Assembly: GCA_015499995.1 (NCBI GenBank)
Contig: JADNRV010000225.1
Coordinates: 1-64,000 of the forward strand
From: Flammula alnicola
Taxonomy: Eukaryota; Basidiomycota; Agaricomycetes; Agaricales; Strophariaceae
Direction of reading: 5' to 3'
Length of the DNA: 64,000 nt
The translations under genes were made by a program, and so were the position numbers. Every line of letters begins with the position of its first letter. Position 1 is the stretch's first letter. Below are positions 36,275-47,184 of the stretch, one piece after another. The notes under the pieces are model-generated. The model was not told where the DNA came from. It saw only the letters and a list, made by a program, of their open reading frames with translations, and searched no databases.

Positions 36275-36952
36275 ATGTCTTCGGCACCCAAGTCAGTCAA
36301 AATTGGCATCGCGATGTACAACCCACCACGCGGCGGGTCCTACGGCCCAAGAGATCCAGACTGGGCCCTCGCCATCCATCCGACGTCCTACGACGCCCAT
36401 GATGTGAAAGTCTACTACATCAAGGAACTCCCGCGCCACAACGCCGACGCGAACTGGTACTTCGGACGGGATGTGTGTGCCCTCTCTAGCCTCGGCGACC
36501 TCATTGGGGTATTGCACATTGGCGACGTCCCGTTTATCGCCCCGCAGTGGGATGGGATTTATCCGAACGCCAGTCTTTCAGACGCCTACATGAACGCTCT
36601 AGGCAGCATGCCTGCCCTCGATGTGTTCATAGAGTATATCTCGTGCCCCAAGAAGGCGGGCCCGGGCATCTCGCATGACCCGTCCATCTGGGGGATGGAG
36701 CGGGAGTATGTGCTCCAGATTGTAGCCCTCTTATCCACATCGAACATGTGCTATGGGAATTTGCCGTTGCCATATGTCAGCGAGAGGAATGCCAAGTTGG
36801 AGGCAAGCGTCGTGGCTTTGAAGGCGCTTGTGAAAGTCGCGGACCATGTGAATGTCCTCACGTTTGTTGAAAAGAAAAGAAAAGGTCCTTGGCTGCCCTT
36901 TCCTCAGGAAGGCAGCCGGCTGCCAGATGAACTTCGCCTTTACTCACGCTAA
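36275..36952 (+). CDS. conserved-looking hypothetical protein
   Basis: Single-exon frame of 225 residues from the ATG at 36275 (MSSAPKSVKIGIAMYNPPRG). It has no signal peptide. It contains ordered, hydrophobic and charged alternation (DWALAIHPTSYDAHDVKVYYIKELPRHNADANWYFG split by turns, then LIGVLHIGDVPFIAPQWDG and WGMEREYVLQIVALL), typical of a folded globular domain. Fungal proteins of this size with a start such as KIGIAMYNPPRGG are common uncharacterised proteins; no function can be given. The frame is open further upstream to 36032, but that part has poor composition. The C-terminus (KKRKGPWLPFPQEGS) may be read-through of an intron or altered by a small lesion. Confidence 0.62.
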   Translation: MSSAPKSVKIGIAMYNPPRGGSYGPRDPDWALAIHPTSYDAHDVKVYYIKELPRHNADANWYFGRDVCALSSLGDLIGVLHIGDVPFIAPQWDGIYPNASLSDAYMNALGSMPALDVFIEYISCPKKAGPGISHDPSIWGMEREYVLQIVALLSTSNMCYGNLPLPYVSERNAKLEASVVALKALVKVADHVNVLTFVEKKRKGPWLPFPQEGSRLPDELRLYSR

Positions 36953-37580
36953 CGCGGTGATGACTGACGAGGGGATAATTTATAACGCAGCATATCGTTG
37001 GCAAATCATTACTATGGCCTACCACCTATCCGGCGCGCCTATGAATTCCATACTTTCCGTCTCCTTGTTATATACTGCAGTCAGACATTACTAAACATCC
37101 AATTAGTGATTTTTGCAAACAGCGAAATTTTTCTGACACTTTAATGTGAGTTTTGAGAAGACGAATTTATATAGGTATCATTGATGCACAAGAGTCGAAC
37201 CAGCTGGCAAGATACACACTTGGACCAATTATAGATGAAATGCAATTTTAGCGCCGTCTCAACACTAGAAGAACTTTGAGCTCCGAGTCGCATGTATCTC
37301 ATCGCACTTTTCGTAAATTTATAAATAAACCGGCACCATCTAATAAAGTCGAATGTATGATAGAGTCAAGAGATGGTGCTCCTCACTGAAAACCGAATAG
37401 GATAATGATAGATCAATGCTGCCCGCCCTCCTCCGGCGCTAAGAAAAGATAGTAGCTCTGGAGATGTGATGGCGACAAAGTTCTGCAGATTTTTGGATCA
37501 TTAGGCTGCAGCCTCCTTGGTGTATGAGGAAAAGAAATACTCATAAATGATGATCGGTTAAGTGTTCTGCCTTAGTACGC

Positions 37581-37751
37581 TCAAGCGACGACGCAGTAGG
37601 CGTTTCCACCGCTTCCTCCGTCGTCCTCATTGGTGGGTATGGACTCGGTGTGAGAAACGACACAGTAGGCATTTCCACCACTGCCTCCGTCGTCCTGGTT
37701 GGTGGGGACGTTGTCGATGTAAGAGATGATGTTGGCGATGAAGGAATCCAT
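37581..37751 (-). CDS. second mating pheromone precursor, two pheromone cores
   Basis: Paralogue of the gene at 7640-7810 and exactly the same length (56 residues plus stop). It begins MDSFIANIISYIDNV, followed by PTNQ-DDGGSGGNAYC-VVS and PTNE-DDGGSGGNAYC-VVA, ending in the CaaX box CVVA. The two core blocks are identical in amino acids to those of the first gene, while the linker (HTESI versus QTETL) and the leader differ, so mature pheromones would be the same. A TATA box is at 37807-37813 and an ACAAT motif cluster at 37946-37987. Farnesylation and cleavage are inferred from family knowledge. Confidence 0.88.
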   Translation of the reverse strand: MDSFIANIISYIDNVPTNQDDGGSGGNAYCVVSHTESIPTNEDDGGSGGNAYCVVA

Positions 37752-37806
37752 TGGCGTGGTTGATGTTGCTAGTGCGACTGAGGGATTTGGGTGTTTCCAG
37801 TGCTCG

Positions 37807-37813
37807 TTTTATA
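37807..37813 (-). promoter_or_regulatory. TATA box of pheromone gene 2
   Basis: TATAAAA on the minus strand, about 56 bp upstream of the ATG at 37751, in the CGTTTTATAC context shared with gene 1. Confidence 0.65.
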
Positions 37814-37945
37814 CGAAAAAAGTCGAAGGAGAATTGCCTGCCCTCTAAGGCATTGCAAACTATCCATTCGGGACGGCCATGATTCATGGAAATTGGAGAA
37901 TATCAGAGCGTGCTCCGCTGAGGGTCCAGTCACTGCACTTGCGTA

Positions 37946-37987
37946 GACAATAAAAGACAATAAAGCTTGAGAATAGTTTAATTGTTC
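37946..37987. promoter_or_regulatory. cluster of ACAAT / ATTGT motifs upstream of pheromone gene 2
   Basis: GACAATAA occurs twice 10 bp apart, then an inverted AATTGTTC, then AACAATAGGG near 38013. The order and spacing match the cluster at 8033-8075. Candidate HMG-box protein sites. Confidence 0.5.
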
Positions 37988-38359
37988 TCCAGGAAGCGAT
38001 ATAATCCAAAAAAACAATAGGGAATCTCTCCAGGGTGCGGAAGAGAGATTACTTTCGGGAAGTAGGCACTCCTGGTTTCGCGCTATACATTTAAAAAATT
38101 GAAGTCTGTAGACGCGTCCTAGTTGTTTCGGCATCCAATAATTGTTCAATAATCCTGTGGCAGTCAGATGTGAAAGAGAACAGGAACGCAAATTTGGTCT
38201 AGTATCATCTTGTCAGCCAGATTGCGGTCAACTCAGTAAATGAAGCAGGGAAAAGGGAAATCAATATAATATATGACGTCAACGGTCGGTTGCTCCAATT
38301 ACACACCGTGCTGCCTACTTTGTAGAAAGGAGTGCCGGATTGGTGAAGACGGAGTCTGA

Positions 38360-39631
38360 CCGAATCAGCGTCTCGCACAGACCACTCTCACCCGCCCGCC
38401 ACCCCATACAGCTCTGGATATGTCCTGGCATGAGCAACATGCGGCGAGCCCTCGTCCTCCGTCCTGACGTCCACCCCCACTTTCCTCGCCCTCTTAGCAT
38501 GCGCCTCCACCTCCTCGGCGGGGATGATGTCGTCCGCTGTGGAATATATATATAGGCGCTTGGTGGTGGAAGGTGAGAACCACGGGAGGAGGTGCGGGGT
38601 GAGGAGGTGGGTTTTCATGCTTTCGATGCCTGACGTCGACTCTTTCAGCTTCCGGCTTGGACTGCGGGATAGGAAGGATAGAAGAAAGGTGATCCGTTTA
38701 TGCAGCGTCATGTACCAATAAAGTCCCCGCACGAAGAGGACGACGAGCCGGCGCAAGATAGGATTGGCCCCTGCGACGCTCGTGAATGCACGGATGGTCT
38801 TGTTGACCCCGCCGTTGCCTGGACAGGAGTCGAGGATGAGAGCGGAGCGTAGTGATGATGTTGGTGATGGTGATAAGGTCGTCGTGTAGTAGGCAAACGT
38901 CGGGCGGGAGGCGAGCATCGAGCTGAGGGTCGTTAGTTGCCGGGCGCCGCCTGCAGGTTGGTTGGTGAGTTGATTAGTTGGCTGGGTGGATGCTTATGGA
39001 TACGCAAGGGAACGTACCGTCAGAAAAGGTATGCACGAGCACCCTTGGAGTGGGGTACGCGACGATGGGCTCGATGCACGCATCTTGGACCTTCTTTGAT
39101 GGGTTGGTCGCCGGCGGGAGACAGCTCGAGGGCTTCTATGAGCGGTTGGAGGTATGCTCTCTGCGAAGAAATGTGAGCCCTTGCACGATGAGAGTTTAGA
39201 TAATTAGGGCGCACCTTCGCCCATGTGGTACTCCAGAAAAACGAAGCCTCAGACCTGGCGACAATCTTCGCCGCCTCGGGGTATAGCTCGTTGTAGAATT
39301 TGGTGTATTTGAGCACGTGCAGCAGTTTGGCGCCCACTAGAAAGAGGGGAGGTTTAGGATGAGCGACGCGAACAATGAATGAAGAAATGCCCAGGAGGTA
39401 CTCCACGTGAAGATTAGGATTAACCTGCGACGAGAAAATGAAGAGGGGATGAGTAGCGTGTTCATACCACGTAAAAACGAGGACGTACATAGGTACCTGC
39501 ACCGAGGATATCGATGAAGAGTCTTTCTTCTCTGCGTCCAGCCCTGTCTTCTTAATAGGTTTGCTGAAGTAGACACCTTGACCGATAGCTACAAGCCCGC
39601 CTGAATCATGCTTGCTGTGGTGGGCGGTCAT
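38360..39631 (-). pseudogene. DUF829 (TMEM53/PaxU-like) alpha/beta hydrolase-type gene with frame breaks
   Basis: Family of membrane-associated alpha/beta-hydrolase-fold proteins of unclear function. Exons on the minus strand give GQGVYFSKPIKKTGLDAE, then LIFTWMGAKLLHVLKYTKFY, NELYPEAAKIVARSEASFFW, PIVAYPTPRVLVHTFSDGG, MLASRP, ALILDSCPGNGGVNKT, RGLYWYM and YIYSTADDIIPAEEVEAHAK, then SPHVAHARTYPE. The order and motifs (DSCPG, the ADD.I acid segment, the HVAHAR histidine) match the family. However, the frame must shift by one base at three places: before LIFTW (about 39420), before CIEPIVAYP (about 39065) and after TYPELY (about 38405), and one residue is lost in EDEGSPH. Introns are intact. 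Either a decaying gene or a low-quality stretch of assembly. Confidence 0.65.
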
Positions 39632-40268
39632 GGCTCAAGACGTAGCGCTATAGACAAGTCGATGCTGAGAGTGAGGTATTTATCTTGATGCAGATGCAGA
39701 ACTGGGATGATCATCTAAAATTTCCATGACGTGGTACGAAGGGAGACTGATGGGAAATGGGCAGAACTTCGAATCCACGGGGGTCGAATGTGGAATGTGG
39801 AATCCGGTGGAAGCCCTGAGGCCTGACTAGTGATTAGTGACTGCCGGCGCCTTGAGAGATAAATAAACATGCCTATTTTGGATAATCCCTTGATCTGACG
39901 TTGACACGCCTTCCTGGCCCGACCCCGACACCTTGTTCAACTGAAGCGCTCACGACGCAAAGATATGGTCTCGAATCATTCCGCGCATGCAAAAGAGTGC
40001 CTTGCAGCTCAAGTAGTGAGTAATTCCCCGCCCCATAACCAACTTTCTGCACCTTTTTTTTCAATTGATATCTTCTTTGATGCCTACATTTATTTTCTTG
40101 GGATCACTGAATGACACACTGGCACGACTTCCACCTCGCTGTCACCGCGTGTCTGTGCCGCTGCCAGATTGGATTGCTCCAGCGTGTAATGGCTTAATGT
40201 ATAAACTAATACATTCCCATCTGTTCGATTCCCGACTTACCTTCTTTCCTTTTCCTCTGCTCCGCAGA

Positions 40269-42439
40269 ATGGTTGACGGTGGCATTGGGATCTCAGCGGT
40301 GGTTGCTGTTGGCTCCAAATTTATAGAGCGATCCAAGTTCCCGGGGCGCCACGATGCCATTTACGATAAGGAGGTCGACAAATCGATCAAGCTCGCAGAG
40401 CGGTTCGACAACATTCCCCGAGAGGATGTGGATCACTTCGAATTTGAGGAATATACCATGCTTCGTTCCAAGTATGTCGAACAAGATCTTATGGCCACGC
40501 TCAGAACCTCACAGCCAAGACAACTCCAGATCGTTGCAGGATCTTCGCCACTACAGAGACACTCAAGAGGAATACAAACAGAAGGAGTGGTTTAGAGACC
40601 CTATAGAGAAGTATCATTCCCGGGGAAGGGTACGGCAAGCGAAGAGACGCGTACAATCTTCTGCCACACAAGAAGGACGCCATGTGGATGTGAGTACTGC
40701 TCGAACATATCTTTGCCAACTTCGGCGCTTAAAACAAGAGTCCACTTTCACGGTCAGGATCTAGAGACCTATTCCCGATCAAACTCGAGCCGGTGTTCTT
40801 CAGTGGCTTCCTTCGTGGCAGGGTCTGAGTCTGGTTTGGACCTTGAACGAAATCGACCGTACAGAACCGATTCATGTTCTATTCGAGCCACGGGTGGCTC
40901 TCCTCCTTCAGCAAGCCTGGATGACATCACGCGTGATGAAATAATGGATATGATGACTGATCAAGTCTCGGGCTGGCTATCATCGTTGGAGAGGGACGGC
41001 AACAACCCTCCATCTTATCCTCTTCCTCACAAAGACAATGACCAGTACTGGTCGCACCAGTACGCGCCCCTGGACAAAAACTATGATGTCCCATCCAAGT
41101 CCTCAGAGCCCCCAAAATCAGAGGCAAAGCCACTGGCTACCTTTCTCACTAAACTATACGTGTCTGTCCTTTTTCTCCATGTCATGATCGCTTTTTTGTA
41201 ACACCCACAAAAGTCTTCTTGAACGGCCAGAAAACCATCATATGATCCGTTGGGACCCAGCCGGAGAACATATCATCGTAGAACGCCCCGAGCAGCTCGC
41301 CCTCCATGTTCTCCCTAGTCTATACGGACAATCGCGATTCGCCAGCTTCTCCCGGCACCTAAATGTGAGTGTTCTCCTGCTAGCTTTCGATCTCGAGTTG
41401 ACCGTGTGCCCAAAAAAGATCTATGGTTTCATGCGTAAAGTTAACTTGCGAAACATAGATCCTGCCATCGACGACCCAGACGCTAGCACTTGGTGTAAAT
41501 GCCTCATCTTTTTTTTTTTTGCGCAGTCACTTAATTTTTTTTACCTTCCCAGCACATCCTACCCTCAATCGCTATACTCCGCCGGAAGTCGTTGCTAATT
41601 TTAAGCGCCGCGGACCTCCTCGCCTCCCCAAACTGCGAAAGCGCGATTTGCAGGAGCAGGTCGCCCCTAGCACGATCCAGCAGCACCAGGTAGACGACTC
41701 GGGCGAAGAGGAGGTATTGGATACTGATAGCGAGGTCGACGAGCACGAGGAGCTCACCGAGGAGCGCCAGTCCAACGGAGGAGTTGACGAACAGCAGGAT
41801 GAAGAGGTCGAGGAGGTCGAAGAAGACCCAGAAGACCCATTGGAATCCGAGTCGCCCGTCCCCATCCCCGTGCCGAACCTGACGAAAAAGTCGCGCGGGC
41901 GGCGCGTGCCGACGATGTCCTCCCTCGAGGATTTAAGGAGTGCGGCGAGCGGTGCGGGGAGGAAGCGCCGGGGCGTCGTGGGCAAGGGCGCGAGGATGTA
42001 CTTGTGCGAGGTCGAAGGATGTGGGAAGTGTTTTGCGAGAGGGGAACATTTGAAGAGACATGTGAGGAGTATGCATACGTATGAGAAACGTGAGTGTTTT
42101 TTTTTTCTTTTTGGGTTTTTTTTTTCGCGCATATATCCACTACCTCTCCCACCCTCTCTTCGCTGCTGGAACCTTCTTACTAACGCTTTCTCTCCCTTTC
42201 TCCCCTTCGAATGAACAGCTCACAGATGCTTGTATCCCGGATGCGGCAAGGATTTCAGCCGGCATGATAACCTTGGGCAGCATATGCGCGTGCACAAGAA
42301 CTATGTGCAGGCTGATACCGCCACTATTGGTTCGACTACGACTACGACTACGACTACGACTTCGAATGCGACTGCGAACGGGGCTGTGTCTGCCTCGGTG
42401 TCGGGTGGCTCGAGCTCGAGGCGGAAGTTGCAGGTTTGA
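40269..42439 (+). CDS. transcription factor: HSF-type DNA-binding domain plus two C2H2 zinc fingers
   Basis: Nuclear DNA-binding protein. Seven exons (40269-40471, 40515-40689, 40758-41161, 41214-41364, 41419-41494, 41553-42089, 42219-42439) join in frame to 588 residues. After a disordered Ser/charged N-terminus comes an HSF-type winged helix spread over three exons: ATFLTKLYVLLERPENHHMI, then RWDPAGEHIIVERPEQ, ALHVLPSLYGQSRFASFSRH and LNIYGFMRKVN. Next are a basic stretch (FKRRGPPRLPKLRKR) and a very acidic Glu/Asp/Val segment. Two C2H2 fingers follow: CEVEGCGKCFARGEHLKRHV ending H-x4-H, and CLYPGCGKDFSRHDNLGQHM ending R-V-H. The tail is a Thr/Ser tract. HSF domain and C2H2 fingers in one polypeptide is an uncommon arrangement. 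The third donor (41162, GTCTGT) is chosen because it alone keeps LYVLLERPE in frame. Belonging of the first two exons to the same gene is less sure. Confidence 0.78.
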
Positions 42440-43517
42440 GCCTGAATTTGGGCTGGGAGTTGGGCCTGGGCTTTGGCTTGAGTTCACGGTCCGAGGTGTG
42501 AGACAGGACAAGGTGTGGCTTTGGGCTTTGTAGGTCCTTGTCGATGACGCTGCTTCCTTTTGTTAACTCTCAAGGAAGTTTTTTTTTTGGGAGGAAGGGG
42601 GAAGGACGACGCGACAAATCGTAACGAAAAAGAAGATATATGGACTTGGCGTTTTACCTTCCGCTGTTGTTGTTATTGTCTTTCTTTCTTCCTTGCCCTG
42701 CCTTCCTCTTTTCTTCTCTCTCTCTCTTGTATTTGGTGTTTTCCTGTTGTTGGTGTTCTCTCTTTCAATTGCATTACCTTTTCCCCACTGCTTGCTTGCT
42801 TCTTGTTGGCTTTCCGTGTCTCTTGAAGGCTTGGCTCGACTACTTACCTGCTCTGAATCCTGTTACCAAATGGTGTCCGCACCGCATTGTTCACCTAACT
42901 TTCTCCTTTTTTGTTCTAGTTTCACTTTCCGGGTGGAAGATGGATATGAGCAGCAGATGACAACCAGCAGCGCAAACCGTGAGGTGGCCAGCAGAAATAC
43001 GAGCCACGACGCGACGAAGCACTCATCGTGAGTGGTGAAATGACAAGCCCCACAATCGACAGGGCGAGGAGGAATGGCACGAGCGGCAAGACAGCGCGGA
43101 TGGCCACAATCGACAACGAGTAATCGCAGGGGAGAAGCCTGGGAGAAGGGGATGCATGTCCGGACAGTGAGGAGGACGGGCCCGGGAACACGTTTTCGAG
43201 TCCAGGTGTGAGTCTGTACTGTACATAGGGTGCATACGGTAGGCTGTATAAAGTATATGTTGTATTTTCAGTTTCATGAATGTATTATATGTCTATCTCC
43301 TTCCTGTGCTACGAAATGAATATGATACAATGGATGACTTCCCGTAGGAATCTGAAGCAAATTTAGAGCTCTAAGCGCTTTTCAAACTTTATTTGCTGAG
43401 GTTCGGATGTCGGCATGGCCGCGGCGCCGTTGACTTCCAGGTCTCTCAAGAGTCAACACATTTTTGATAAATGGCGGGGTACTGCTGCCGGAGACGATGT
43501 TGCCAACCCATCCGACG
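42440..43517. other. 3' flank of the transcription factor gene; no gene
   Basis: Pyrimidine-rich sequence at 42650-42830 opens hydrophobic-looking frames, but there is no start context or family match. Nothing supported up to the start of duplication copy B. Confidence 0.5.
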
Positions 43518-45008
43518 CGTGTTCCCTGATGCCTTCTAATTCGTTCGAGTCAGGACGAACCTCGCTGGTGTCGGGAGATCGAGAACGAAGATTGCCTGCA
43601 CCACCACAGCATATGGAGTACACCTGGAGAGATTTGAAGACAGATAATTGATCAGCAGGATCGTGTTAGATTAGTGGGCAAGCAACACACAGTTTTGGCT
43701 GAGAATGGGTTCTACCTCGGGTGGCAGAAGGTGACAAAGAAATCGCCAGGACGATATTCTAGCCTGGTATCGCGGAAGACAGAGACCTGGAGGATGCTAC
43801 CCAAGTCGTCCTAGCCATGTAGATTGCTGGAGAAAAACTACAGTACTGGCAAGGATAGAAGTGAAGGAAACAAAGGAAGGCTCCGGAGCCGCGGGAACTT
43901 GAAAGTAGAACGCTACGTGAGAAATGTAAGAAAGGAGTATGAAAAAAAGAGACATTGAGGAGGACGTGGCTGAAGAAGAAGCATCCACAGGAGAGGACCC
44001 GGGAAGCTCCTCTTATTTGGTGTCCGCGAAATCTCCAAAATTCGGCCTCAAATCCGCACGGTTTCCGTAAGAATCTGGGATTTGGAAACACCGGCGTCGT
44101 TCACACAAGGGGCAAACCTTGGGGCGGTCCAAAATGGACCGCCCTTGAAGCGGTTGACCGGCGGTTGACTGGCAGTTGACGTTTTGCACCACGTGTTGCC
44201 AACACCGTTTCAGGTAGCAAATAGATAGCAAAATAATAAAATTAATTAATTATCCCATAATATCCCACAGATTCCGATAACGACTGATCTTGGCTGATAG
44301 CCGTTTTTCTTCCTCCTCCCATGCCGTCCGTCATATGCACCTGTACTGTTTGCAGAAAGAAATCGGTCAACATTCATGGAGTTGAACAGCTGGGTCAACA
44401 AGTTGATGTATCAACTCGTTTGGTACATGAAAAACAAGACAAGCGGCCCACATCACCAAAACCAAAGCATCAACCGTCTTCCGGTACATCATCACGGCGC
44501 TCTAGCAACTCAAATTTGCCAAAGGGTATATGATTCTATGCCCTCTCTTCAATATTTTGATATCTAACTTTTAATTGCAAAGAAATCCCTCTTTCTACTG
44601 GATTTCTTGTGAAAATGATTTGTATTCTTGTTGTCTGGCTGCATATCAGGGCCCACGTTAGCCGCTCCATCAGGAAAAAACCAGAAGTATACGTTGTACA
44701 ATGTTGCATATATAGCCATTGTAGGGCGGTAGACATCCCCCTGAAATATAGTGCAACGTAGCTTGCCCGCATCGCAATATTTGTCTATGTTCTTCTAAGT
44801 AGTCTTGCGTGTCCACAACATTGCCTACAGAGGCCTGTAGTACCATAGACAACATAGACTATGTATTGATCTGTATTCCAGATAGGACCTTTATGGGTAA
44901 GACACATTCTGTTAGCAGCGCCGTACAGAATCACACAGAAATCATAAAAAAGAGCAGGAAATAACATTCAAGAGAAACTATAATACTATCCATGTACGAA
45001 GAACCGTC

Positions 45009-46912
45009 TAATCACTAATAAAACCTGTCTCGCCGTCACTCTCAGTTGTGGTGTCTTCTTCGTATTCCTTGATAGCGGCATCAAATGCGCGGGTCGGAAG
45101 AGCACGAATACCAACTTGCGAAAGAGGTTGTGCACCTGCATGGAATCTGGCAAGTTGTCAATAGTATGCTTGGACAAGGAAACGGAAACTTACCTTCCAC
45201 GGTTGTACAACTTCTCCCGAATATTTCCGAGAATATCGAGGCCTTTGGCCTGCGCATGGTTATCAAATTCTTTGAGGCATTTGAGGTGTTCGATGTACAC
45301 GTCACGGTAGGCAGCTCCACTGAATGCGACGTCAGTCCTGATCCCGGTAATCCATTCATCAATACAACAATCAATCTGAAATAACAGTTAGCTATAAGTG
45401 AAGCAAGATATCGAGAAATACGTACTACGGTCAATACAAGCGCGATTGTCTCTGGGCGAATCGGGCGGAAGTAACCTTCAAAAATAACGCCCTCATCTTG
45501 CCTGTTGCGGAACCACATGGTGTTGATAATCTTCTGGATTAAGGGGTTCTTGTATAGCCCTTTGCGCTTCATGTGGTCAGCGTCGTGGACCTAAAGAAAA
45601 AGTAAGCAATGAGGTACAATAAATGATGTTGTAACTCACCTTGTACGCGTAGCCATACTCATCCTTCAATGCCTCAGCAAGCCCCCGATTCTTAGCAATA
45701 ATCTTCCGGTTCTGGCCGCTTTCGAAACTATAAAAGGTTTCAACAATAGGACGTGCCTTCGTTTTGAGTTCTCCACGGGTATGAGAACCACGGTTTGTGA
45801 TCTAGAGGAATTACAATCAGTAGTAGGAATGGAAAAGTTGTAAGCATTACAATTCACGTACGACTTTATTAATTCTAGGAGTCAGCATGTAATCGACGTC
45901 GAGCTCGTGACATGCATCGTCCCAGGAATCGCGCGCCATTGTAGTCTCGTCAGCATGGTCGGGGAATGGGATATTTGCGCTTATGCGGCACCGATACTCG
46001 CGTATAGCCTCGACAATGCATTGTTTGGTGATTTCATCATAATCGGCAGTCTTCGGACGCGAGTTACTGTTGGTCCTCGGCACTTGCGCATCACGGAGAT
46101 CTTCTGGCGATGGAGACCGATGTTTGCGGGGAGCAGGGTCTTCATCTTCAGAGAAGCCGTCACCATCAAGGCTCAGAGCACGGGGCGAGCGTGTCTCCTC
46201 AGCTGGACGGCGACGGTCTTCATCCTGAAGCTAATGATCAGTCAGAGCGAATAAAACAGCCACAACAAATAAATCTTACACTACTTGCATCAGCATCTGC
46301 TACATCACGAGGAATGGGCATTCGGCCCTCGCTGCGCAGAAGAGCCCTTTTCTTGATTTCAGTCAGCTTCGACGACACAGGGCGAGAGGTAAACTATAAT
46401 TTGTCAGTGTTGGGAGGAATAGAAAAGAAAATAAACACATACAGCTGGCTCTTCCTCGTCGTCAGTCCCATGTTCCCCAGGTGCATCTTCCTCGTCTTCA
46501 GTGTCAGGGGCGTTGCGTTGCACTCGAACCTCCTTCCTGGCAGCTTCAGCCTTGCGACGTTCTGCTGCTTCTTCATTCAAGGCAACTATGTGAAGAGCCA
46601 ACAGTCAGCAACCAAAGTCATATCAAAGAGGGTTATCATATACTTTGCTGCTGGACCTTTTCACTAGGTTTGCGCTGACGATGACCTGCCTCACGAACAA
46701 CATTTGTGGTATTGGACAGCTGGCTTTTGGATCTTGCAGACAAATTGGTGTTGTCGTTGGTCTTTCGTGCTGGGTTTTCCTTGGCTGAGGCTTAGAGAGC
46801 TTTGTATTAGTAAAGGATAATCAGAGTATCATGGAGCAACCTCACCTTGAGCTTTCCAAGATGGATTGTTGCTGGATGAAGTCTTAGGCGGAGGAGGCAT
46901 CGTAGCGAAAGC
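45009..46912 (-). CDS. Plavaka-borne accessory protein, DUF6532-like
   Basis: Multi-exon gene inside the Plavaka element, head to head with its transposase (ATG codons 270 bp apart, so they probably share a promoter). It starts MPPPPKTSSSNNPSWKAQ. An acidic and basic disordered N-terminal half follows (EDEEDAPGEHGTDDEEEP). The C-terminal globular half has YDEITKQCIVEAIREYRC, GFESGQNRKIIAKNRGLAEA-like text, MKRKGLYKNPLIQKIINTMW, GYFRPIRPETIALVLTV, DCCIDEWITGIRTDVAFSGA and YRDVYIEHLKCL, ending TESDGETGFISD. This resembles the DUF6532 family common in Agaricomycetes; the family name is from memory and tentative. In the last intron the acceptor TTGCCAG at about 45142 is chosen because it leads in frame to ALPTRAFDAAIKEYEED. 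Function unknown. All exons appear open. Confidence 0.65.
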
Positions 46913-47184
46913 GGGGGATGGAAACCTGGAAAAGAGTAAGCCCACCTGCGTCCTTTAAAAACCAAGAAAAAGGAATCAACAAAGAAATGAAAAATAAGGT
47001 TCAAACACGTCGCGTCGAAGGCAAACGTGACCGTTGAGGACAAATTTCATATTATTCAGAACATGAGAGACCACATGGGTCGTTACGGGGAATGGAGACG
47101 AATAGGAGTCACTTGAGGCAGGGGCCAAATCACTGATCCGCCCTTACTTCCAAATCCACCCTCACCTCTCTGTCGACGAGCAGA

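Noticed and set aside
42560..43031. Leucine/phenylalanine-rich frames that look like membrane proteins
   Set aside because: They come from a T/C-rich 3' untranslated region in three overlapping frames, without start context or family match.
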